From the IMG/VR virus record IMGVR_UViG_3300005253_000032, positions 1-34,997 of that record: a DNA stretch of 34,997 bases, one strand, 5' to 3'. The stretch comes from a virus. Positions 26,535 through 32,911 of this stretch are shown here, one piece after another. The notes beneath the pieces are model-generated. The model ran no database searches and had not been told where the DNA came from. It saw nothing but the letters and a program-made list of their open reading frames with translations. The stretch's first letter is position 1, and the number at the start of each line of letters is the position of its first letter. Both the position numbers and the translations under genes were made by a program.

Positions 26535-29500
26535 ATGGGCCTAGACACAGACAGACAAAGACTAGAATTTATACGAAGGTTACCTAGATTTACATCTGAT
26601 GGAAGAAGTATAACCTTTATTCAACCAGACAAAAAACCAAAGGTTACAGGTGTGCAAATAGTCGATCCTTTAACTGGGAGATTAGGACAAAGTATATTCA
26701 CAGCAGATTTTCCAAGAAGAGCATTTACATCTATACCAAGAACCACAAAGATACAAGCAGCTTTTCAAAGATTAGAAAGTCCTAGTGAAAGAGCTTTTGC
26801 CAGAAGGCAAAAAGAAATAATGCAGCAAGAAGCTATAAAATTAAGACGGCAAGAACTACGAAGAACACCCTTAGCCACTCCAGGAGAACTAAGATTAACA
26901 ACAAGATTAAGACAAGCACAGGCAGAAAGACAACAGATAGCAGCAGTAAGACGAGCAAATAAAAGAATTATCAAAACTTTACAACGACAAGGCAAGAGAG
27001 TAAGAGTTGAAGCTTCTGGAAAAATAACTGCAACGGATATTATCACAGGAAGAAAAACAATAGTTCAAGGCAGAGGTATAGGTCTTGGATTAAGGATAAC
27101 AAAAAAAGGCACAAGAGGGGTAGTATCACCAAGGATTGTAGCTAAAGTTCCAGTGAGTGCTAGGGTAGATGTTCTAGGTGTAACGGCATTAACAAGAGCT
27201 AGAGAAAGAAGAGATACATCAAAAGATTTTAAGGAGAAAATACAAAGAGTAATAGCTAAAGCAGAAGCAAGAGAAAAAGGAAAACCCCTAACAAGAGCTG
27301 GAAGAGTTACTGAAAGGATTGCAGGATTTGTAGAAAAAAGAGAAAGGGATTTAACATCATTTCAAGAAAGAGTTTTTAAGAAATTAGGGATTTCACCTAA
27401 TGTTAAAGAAAGAGAAAGATTAAAACGAGAAGGAACTTTTGTTCAGAAAGGTGCAAGATGGGGAATAGAATTTGGTAAAGCGGTGCTTAGATTACCTTTA
27501 GATATAGCGGGTATTCCTTTTATAATTGGGGGTAGGGCAGCTATAGGTATAGCAGCTTTATTCGATAAAGAAAAGAGAAAAATAGTTACCGGTGCATTTA
27601 AGGAAGTGCCTAAAGCAGTTATTACCATGCATGATCCTAGAGAACCAGAAGGAGTGTTAATGATTATTCTTACTGTCACATCTATAAGGGGAATAGCAGT
27701 ATCAAGGGCAAATAGAATTAGATTTAATAATCAAGTAAAAAATGCTAAAGTAATTGGGGCAGAGGTAAAGGTATCAAAACCAGTAGGCGGTAAAGTTACT
27801 GTAATCAAAAAAGGAGTTTTAAGAGTTGGAGGCAAAAGAGTTACATTCTTTGAAAAGAGAGTTGTATCTAGAAATAAAGTACCTTCATTTTTAAAGAAAG
27901 GTGCGAGAGTAGGAAACTTTAAGGTAACAAAAAGAACATTAAATCAAATTACATTTGAACTTAAGAAAGCTAAAGTAAAAGTAACACCAACAAAAAAAGT
28001 TAAAGTAGGCAAACGATTAAAACAAATAATACCGAAACGTAAACGCCAATTAGAGATACAAAGGAGATTTATAGATAGACAACTAGCATTGGAAAGAAAA
28101 ATAAAAAGGGGATTACAAGTTAAAGCACCAAGACAGGGTGAGGGAGTTATTAGGAATGGAAAACGGACATTTCCTTTCTTAGATAAAGCAACAGGAAAAG
28201 TAACATTCTTCACTTCTAGGAAATTGTGGTTTAAAGCAGTTAAGCGACAAGTTAAAGCAGAACCCAAGATACCTTTTAAAAAGAGAATAAAAATAGCAAC
28301 TAGAAAACAAAGAATACAATTAGAAAAGCAAAGAAGATTACTAAGACAGCAGCTGGCATTAGAAAGAAAAATAAAAAAAGGATTGCAAGTTAAAGCCCCT
28401 AGAACAGGAGAGGGAGTTATAAGAAACGGTAAAAGAGTATACCCTTTCTTAGACAAAACAACAGGAAAAGTAAGATTCTTCACTTCTAGGAAATTGTGGT
28501 TAAGGGCAGTTAAGCAGCAAGTTAAGGCAGAACCTAAAATATCATTAAGAAAACAATTTAAATTATCAACAAGACAAAAAAGAATCCAACTAGAAAAGCA
28601 AAGAAGATTACTAAGGAAGCAACAAGCAATAGAAAAGAAGTTAGCAAGAGGATTACAAGTAAAAGCACCAAGAATTAATGAAGGAGTTATACGATTTGGA
28701 AAGAGGGCATACCCTTTCTTAGACAAAACAACAGGAAAAGTAAGATTCTTCACTTCTAGAAAACAATGGTTAAGGGCAGTTAAGCAGCAAATAAAAATAG
28801 ATATAGCAGAAGTTGGGAGGGCAAAAATAAATTTAAATACCTTATTCAAGCCAAGAGTAGTAAGAATAAAAGGCGGAGTAAGGATAATAGATAATAGAGG
28901 AAAAGTATTGTTTGAAGCAGTTAAGAAACCTAGAACACGACAAGTGAATTTTAAATCTGGAAGACAGGTTTTAAAATTAAAAACTTTAGAAAAAACAAAA
29001 TCAAAAACGATATCTAAACAAGCTAACCAGATACCTAGTTCTCAAAGGTTAGTGGCAGTTACTAGACAAACCCAAGCAGTTAAGAAAATAACAAGAACAA
29101 GACAATTATTAATACTTAAAATGAAATCTTCAACTAAATCAGTTTCGGTATCGAAAAACCAAAGCCTAGCCCAAGCACTTAGTTTATTCAAGGGATTGAA
29201 TTCTTTATTATTAGGCAAGACTAAATTAGCTTCGATATTAATAGGGCAATCTTCTCTATCAAAATTATCAAAAGCAGTATTCAATAAAACAAAATCAAAA
29301 CAAATACAACTATCAAAACAAATACAACTATCTAAACAAGCAAAAGCCCAAGTATTAAGTTTAGTATTAGCACAAGAATCTTTAAGTTTACAAGCAAAAA
29401 TATCAGCACAAACAAGTTTATTAAGGAGAATATTAAAAACAAAACAAAAAATAAAATTAGTGCCAAAATTGAAATTTAAATTTGTACCACCATTTCCAGA

Positions 29501-29696
29501 TGATGAAGAGAAGAAAAAGAAACTAAAAAGATTAATTGGAAGAGTTATTCCAAGACAAAGATTCATTTTCATAGCAGATTTATATTCAAGAATATATGGA
29601 ATCTTAGCTAATCCAAAAGAAAAAAGAGCATTCCTAAAAATAGGAAGAATATTTACAGGAGCAGAAGCAAGAAAAATAATAAGGGGAAGAAGATAG
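26535..29696 (+). CDS. Giant basic virion protein with three internal repeats, 1053 aa
   Basis: Arg, Lys and Gln rich throughout. The N-terminus is compact (MGLDTDRQRLEFIRRLPRFT). A hydrophobic stretch at about residues 310-340 (DIAGIPFIIGGRAAIGIAAL) may be a membrane helix. Residues about 502-760 hold three repeats of roughly 90 residues, each with EKQRRLLRQQLALERKI, GLQVKAPR, EGVIRNGKR, YPFLDKTTGKVRFFTSRKLW. The C-terminus reads QRFIFIADLYSRIYGI and GRIFTGAEARKII. Size, charge and repeats suggest a structural protein contacting packaged DNA or the inner envelope. L-type end c follows its stop. Confidence 0.75.
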   Translation: MGLDTDRQRLEFIRRLPRFTSDGRSITFIQPDKKPKVTGVQIVDPLTGRLGQSIFTADFPRRAFTSIPRTTKIQAAFQRLESPSERAFARRQKEIMQQEAIKLRRQELRRTPLATPGELRLTTRLRQAQAERQQIAAVRRANKRIIKTLQRQGKRVRVEASGKITATDIITGRKTIVQGRGIGLGLRITKKGTRGVVSPRIVAKVPVSARVDVLGVTALTRARERRDTSKDFKEKIQRVIAKAEAREKGKPLTRAGRVTERIAGFVEKRERDLTSFQERVFKKLGISPNVKERERLKREGTFVQKGARWGIEFGKAVLRLPLDIAGIPFIIGGRAAIGIAALFDKEKRKIVTGAFKEVPKAVITMHDPREPEGVLMIILTVTSIRGIAVSRANRIRFNNQVKNAKVIGAEVKVSKPVGGKVTVIKKGVLRVGGKRVTFFEKRVVSRNKVPSFLKKGARVGNFKVTKRTLNQITFELKKAKVKVTPTKKVKVGKRLKQIIPKRKRQLEIQRRFIDRQLALERKIKRGLQVKAPRQGEGVIRNGKRTFPFLDKATGKVTFFTSRKLWFKAVKRQVKAEPKIPFKKRIKIATRKQRIQLEKQRRLLRQQLALERKIKKGLQVKAPRTGEGVIRNGKRVYPFLDKTTGKVRFFTSRKLWLRAVKQQVKAEPKISLRKQFKLSTRQKRIQLEKQRRLLRKQQAIEKKLARGLQVKAPRINEGVIRFGKRAYPFLDKTTGKVRFFTSRKQWLRAVKQQIKIDIAEVGRAKINLNTLFKPRVVRIKGGVRIIDNRGKVLFEAVKKPRTRQVNFKSGRQVLKLKTLEKTKSKTISKQANQIPSSQRLVAVTRQTQAVKKITRTRQLLILKMKSSTKSVSVSKNQSLAQALSLFKGLNSLLLGKTKLASILIGQSSLSKLSKAVFNKTKSKQIQLSKQIQLSKQAKAQVLSLVLAQESLSLQAKISAQTSLLRRILKTKQKIKLVPKLKFKFVPPFPDDEEKKKKLKRLIGRVIPRQRFIFIADLYSRIYGILANPKEKRAFLKIGRIFTGAEARKIIRGRR
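28035..28805 (+). repeat. Three approx. 270-bp coding repeats
   Basis: In-gene repeats begin near 28035, 28302 and 28572. The second and third are most alike (for example GACAAAACAACAGGAAAAGT in both). They arose by duplication inside the 1053-aa gene. Confidence 0.8.
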
Positions 29697-29700
29697 TAAC

Positions 29701-29733
29701 ATAATCCCACCACTAAAGTAGTGGGCTTTTATC
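29701..29733. repeat. L-type end c = right end of the tnpB element
   Basis: ATAATCCCACCACTAAAGTA, then GTGGGCTTTTATCC. In tnpB orientation it is the right end; the TAG stop of tnpB lies in the hairpin loop. The overlapping tnpB 3' end is where TnpB-family guide (omega) RNA is encoded, with the guide read from the flank to the left of 29701. Confidence 0.7.
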
Positions 29734-30819
29734 CCTGAACTCAGGCTCAGTTGTCAATTGACCTTTGCCTTCACCATTCGAGACGTTTGGCTTTGTTACG
29801 TGAAGCCTACGCAAGTTACAAGAAGCGTTGAAATCAGATTGTGAGGAAAAACCACAATGAGAACAAAAAAAACTATCAAAGTATCGAGAACCAATTTTAA
29901 GACAGTTAGAGCAGGTTTGCGAAGTCATATAAGGACTGACAAAGATAACTCTTTTGCCTTCTCTTTCAGCTTTATATTTGATAAAACCCTGCAACTGATA
30001 GAAACTCCAACTATTAAGCCACCTATTCAATCTCTTTCCACTGTACTTATTCCTACTTTTTCGTATTCCTTTAAGGTTCTCCAATACGATTGTATTAGCA
30101 GAAGCAACAATCTCCTTGCTGATTATGTGGTTAACTCCACGCATGTAGCGTTTCTGCCTTCCAGAGATAGCTTTAAGCTTTCTCTTAGCCGACTTTGTGC
30201 CTTTACGTTGGAGTTTCTTCCTCAAGTATTGGTACTGCATAATCTTGGTCTTATAACCACTAAAAACCTCACCATCAGAAGTGACAGCAAGATTATTTAC
30301 TCCGACATCAACACCAACTATTTTCTCGTTGCGACAAGAAGTAGTGGTATTGACATCTCTGGAGAATGTGATATGAAAAAACAATCTTCCTTTTCTATCT
30401 TTAATAATTTCAAGGGTTTGGTATCTCCAATCAAGATACTTCCAATAATATTCAGGAATATTTATAGCAATATTCTTTCTTTGTCTCGGAGTAAAGGTAG
30501 CAATCCTAACCTTATCAAAGGAAAAAGTAAAGAGATTTCTATTGAAACTAATAGGGCAGGATTTCATAATAGGCTTCTTTTTAAGTTTAACAGCTTTAAG
30601 ATTTTCAGAAGCCTTAGCAATAGCCTCACAAGAAAAATCAGCAGGAAGCCATTGTCTCAAATCCTTATAGACAAGATGATGAAGCTTAAATCTATTGCTA
30701 ACTTTAGCTTCAAATCCTTTATCAATAGAATACTGAACAGCCTGAAGAAAAGTGTTAGACATATCCAACAATTCTTTATTATGTTTAATCTTAACCTTTA
30801 TAGTCGCAACGAGCTTCAT
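29713..30819 (-). CDS. tnpB: TnpB, RNA-guided nuclease of IS200/IS605-type element, 368 aa
   Basis: All catalytic parts are present: RuvC-I Asp171 (IVGVDVGVNNLAVTSDG), RuvC-II Glu247 (IVLENLKGI), zinc finger Cys303/306/319/322 (TCSNC, FFCSHCGF) and RuvC-III Asp329 (SQSDFNASCNL). Full family length. TnpB cuts DNA guided by RNA from its own 3' end, helping the element persist. No tnpA transposase is in the genome, so movement would need one in trans. The promoter GTTTATATAG (30841-30850) implies a very short leader. A 345-aa open frame on the other strand is a shadow. Confidence 0.95.
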   Translation of the reverse strand: MKLVATIKVKIKHNKELLDMSNTFLQAVQYSIDKGFEAKVSNRFKLHHLVYKDLRQWLPADFSCEAIAKASENLKAVKLKKKPIMKSCPISFNRNLFTFSFDKVRIATFTPRQRKNIAINIPEYYWKYLDWRYQTLEIIKDRKGRLFFHITFSRDVNTTTSCRNEKIVGVDVGVNNLAVTSDGEVFSGYKTKIMQYQYLRKKLQRKGTKSAKRKLKAISGRQKRYMRGVNHIISKEIVASANTIVLENLKGIRKSRNKYSGKRLNRWLNSWSFYQLQGFIKYKAEREGKRVIFVSPYMTSQTCSNCLKIGSRYFDSFFCSHCGFSSQSDFNASCNLRRLHVTKPNVSNGEGKGQLTTEPEFRDKSPLL

Positions 30820-30840
30820 ATAGGATGGAAATATATTAGA

Positions 30841-30850
30841 CTATATAAAC
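30841..30850 (-). promoter_or_regulatory. tnpB promoter
   Basis: Minus-strand GTTTATATAG preceded by TCGTAAA, about 25-30 nt before ATG 30819, so the message is likely near leaderless. Confidence 0.5.
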
Positions 30851-30864
30851 TTTACGAAAACCAA

Positions 30865-30921
30865 GAGGTGAGTCTCAATTCACCACACGACTAAAGTCGT
30901 GTGTACCCTTGAGACATAATT
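30865..30921 (+). promoter_or_regulatory. R module f = left end of the tnpB element
   Basis: GAGGTGA 30865-30871; outer stem GTCTCAA/TTGAGAC (30872-30878 / 30909-30915); perfect inner stem CACACGAC-TAAA-GTCGTGTG (30884-30903); ATAATT; ATG 30922. This copy ties the R modules to a recognisable transposon end. Confidence 0.75.
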
Positions 30922-31083
30922 ATGGGAGATAAATATTCACATTTACACAAGAAGAAAAATCCTAAGCGTACTAAAGAAGAGATTAGTGAGGATAGGATAA
31001 AAAGAAAAAAAGATAAGGAGGTAAAACAAAATGGGAATGCAAAAAAGAGTAAAAGGTCATTTAAGAAAAGTGCCGGGAAGTAG
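30922..31083 (+). CDS. Possible basic protein, 53 aa
   Basis: MGDKYSHLHKKKNPKRTKEE, ISEDRIKRKKDKEVKQNGNA, ending KRSFKKSAGK. It starts right behind R module f with no other ribosome site. Its 3' third overlaps, in another frame, the better supported gene at 31031, so its end may be altered by the element insertion. Confidence 0.4.
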   Translation: MGDKYSHLHKKKNPKRTKEEISEDRIKRKKDKEVKQNGNAKKSKRSFKKSAGK

Positions 31084-31156
31084 AAGAAAGATGAGGGTAA
31101 GAGGCCATCTTCGTAGAAGGAGAACAGATATAAAGCTAAGAGGCAAAGGCAGGTAA
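31031..31156 (+). CDS. Arg-rich peptide, 41 aa
   Basis: MGMQKRVKGHLRKVPGSRRK, MRVRGHLRRRRTDIKLRGKG: a protamine-like basic peptide with repeated R/K-GHLR phrases. The strong AAGGAGG site (31015-31021) is 9 nt upstream. It is followed within 3 nt by the next gene. It probably binds DNA in the virion, alongside the 119-aa basic protein at 8890. Confidence 0.7.
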   Translation: MGMQKRVKGHLRKVPGSRRKMRVRGHLRRRRTDIKLRGKGR

Positions 31157-31158
31157 GA

Positions 31159-31461
31159 ATGGGAAAAACAATAATGCAATTAAAGATAGAAAGAAAAAGA
31201 TTACTTAAATTAGCAAACAAGCAATTTCAACAAGATAGGAAAATAAGAGCAGCACAGGAAGAAAAGAGAAGATTAAAGAAACAAGTAAGGACTTTAAAGA
31301 GAAGAACAAGCAAATCAATAATAGCTAGAACAAGGAGATTAACCAGAAGAATACAATCAACAGCTACTAGCCCACAAGCTAAGAGAAGACTTATTGGACT
31401 TAAAGGAGAGATAAAAAGAAAATTCTCAAAGTTTCAGGATTTCGCAGATAGGTTTAGTTAA
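31159..31461 (+). CDS. Arg-rich coiled-coil protein, 100 aa
   Basis: MGKTIMQLKIERKRLLKLAN, a long basic coil (EEKRRLKKQVRTLKRRTSKS), and the C-terminus KRKFSKFQDFADRFS. It is a paralogue of the minus-strand 80-aa protein at 21601-21843, with an extra 15-20 residues before the shared tail. The stop overlaps the next ATG by one base (TAATG). Probably a DNA-contacting assembly protein. Confidence 0.75.
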   Translation: MGKTIMQLKIERKRLLKLANKQFQQDRKIRAAQEEKRRLKKQVRTLKRRTSKSIIARTRRLTRRIQSTATSPQAKRRLIGLKGEIKRKFSKFQDFADRFS

Positions 31462-32159
31462 TGAAACTAAAAAGAATTGAAGAAGAGATAGAACCAGAAG
31501 ATGAACTAGAACCTTTAGATGATGGTTTAGGTATAGATGATCCTTTAAATGATGGATTGGGTGATGATTTATTTGCAGATGATTTTTATGGTATGGGTGG
31601 ACAATCACCTTTAGATAAGCATAAAGATTTATTAAAGGATTTGACTAACTTCTCACCATATCTTAAGGATACTGTTAATAACTGGTTAGGTCTAACTTGG
31701 GATGAAAAGGCAGGAAAATATATTTCTTCTAGATTCATTAAACCAATAATGAGCATACAAGGTGCAGCTTGGTGTATAGGGCTTATGAAAACCTATGCAA
31801 GAAACAATAACATAATAACAGATATAGGAGAAGCAGAATATAAGAATATCCTCTCAGATCATATCTCTGCTATATGGCTTAACTTAGGTACAAGACCAGA
31901 GTTAGGGATTAAGGATGATGGAGATTTGATAAGGGTTGCTAACGAAATGGAACATTCAGCAGCCTTGGTTATGATGGGGGCCGGTGATGGTAAATATAAT
32001 AAGATGCTAGGAACGACTTACAGCCACCATACAACAGGCGCAATAAATCCTAATCAGGGTATGGGGATGATACCTGGACAGATGATGCCAGGGCAGATGG
32101 TAAAAGAACAAAAACCTAGTATGTTACAGAAAGTTAAGAAATTATTGACAGGAGCTTAA
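31461..32159 (+). CDS. Hypothetical soluble protein, 232 aa
   Basis: An acidic N-terminus (IEEEIEPEDELEPLDDG, GLGDDLFADDFYGMGG) precedes a helical domain (LTNFSPYLKDTVNNWLGLTW, FIKPIMSIQGAAWCIGLMKT, LSDHISAIWLNLGT, VANEMEHSAALVMMGAG). A Met/Gly/Pro/Gln stretch follows (GMGMIPGQMMPGQM), then a basic end. No family is recognised. The acidic start could bind the basic proteins just upstream. It is likely part of the virion or assembly set. Confidence 0.7.
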   Translation: MKLKRIEEEIEPEDELEPLDDGLGIDDPLNDGLGDDLFADDFYGMGGQSPLDKHKDLLKDLTNFSPYLKDTVNNWLGLTWDEKAGKYISSRFIKPIMSIQGAAWCIGLMKTYARNNNIITDIGEAEYKNILSDHISAIWLNLGTRPELGIKDDGDLIRVANEMEHSAALVMMGAGDGKYNKMLGTTYSHHTTGAINPNQGMGMIPGQMMPGQMVKEQKPSMLQKVKKLLTGA

Positions 32160-32182
32160 AAAACAAATTTGGGGGAATCAAA

Positions 32183-32911
32183 ATGGGATTAATTGGAATA
32201 ATCGTAATAACCGCAATAGTAGCAATCGTTGGAGGGGGGGGAGGATATTTATTTTGGGTTTTGACAAGGCCTCTAAAAAACACATGGAAAGCAAAAGTAT
32301 ACCAACTTGGTAAAGGAATAAGAGAACCATTAAAAGATAAAAAAGGAGATATCATTTCAAATTTAAAAATACAGGATTTAATTCCTTACTCAAGGGATAT
32401 ACTGGAAAAAGTTGATAAGGAACATGGAACAACATTTTATCAATTGCAAAAATTAAAGAAAACAACACCTGCCCCAGAGGATGGAACGGTAGATTATTGG
32501 GGCAAGAAATTTAAGGAAGTTTCGGTATTATATCATAAAGACGGTTGTACCTTGCTTAAGAAAGGCTACGATAAATCCACAGGAGAAATCATATTTGATC
32601 CATTACCCCATAGTAGAGTGAACATAATCAAAGGGGAAATGGGATTAAGGAAGAATAGGCTTCATGAAAAGAAAGACATATTAGAGGCAATCAGTCCATG
32701 GATTATTGCAGGGATTGTCATTATGGGATTGATAGCAATTTCATATCTGCAAGGAGAAGCTTATATAAAAGTTTCAGAAAACCTCAAAAATGTAATGCAG
32801 GAAAGCAATAAGAAGTATGACGAATTCATATCACAGCAAGCAAAGATAGAGGAACTTAAGCAAGGCATAGAACCAGAACAACATGATTTAGGGCCTCAGG
32901 ATGAACAATGA
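32183..32911 (+). CDS. Bitopic membrane protein, 242 aa
   Basis: The N-terminal helix contains a glycine run (IVITAIVAIVGGGGGYLFWV). A soluble region of about 150 residues has a charged beta-rich look (WGKKFKEVSVLYHKDGCTLL; TGEIIFDPLPHSRV). A second helix follows (SPWIIAGIVIMGLIAISYL), then a coiled coil (ESNKKYDEFISQQAKIEELK) and acidic end. It is coupled by ATGA overlap to the fibre gene, so it may anchor or assemble the fibre. No family is recognised. Confidence 0.75.
   Translation: MGLIGIIVITAIVAIVGGGGGYLFWVLTRPLKNTWKAKVYQLGKGIREPLKDKKGDIISNLKIQDLIPYSRDILEKVDKEHGTTFYQLQKLKKTTPAPEDGTVDYWGKKFKEVSVLYHKDGCTLLKKGYDKSTGEIIFDPLPHSRVNIIKGEMGLRKNRLHEKKDILEAISPWIIAGIVIMGLIAISYLQGEAYIKVSENLKNVMQESNKKYDEFISQQAKIEELKQGIEPEQHDLGPQDEQ

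Noticed and set aside
27944-28849. 301-aa minus-strand frame and the 223-aa frame at 29042-29713
   Set aside because: They are antisense to the repetitive basic gene. Their Leu/Phe/Cys-rich content is the expected complement of Lys/Arg/Gln codons.
29857-30894. 345-aa open frame antisense to tnpB, ending EVSLNSPHD
   Set aside because: It mirrors tnpB codons, shows no fold-like pattern, and ends in the R module only because that module is open in this frame. tnpB on the minus strand has all catalytic residues.
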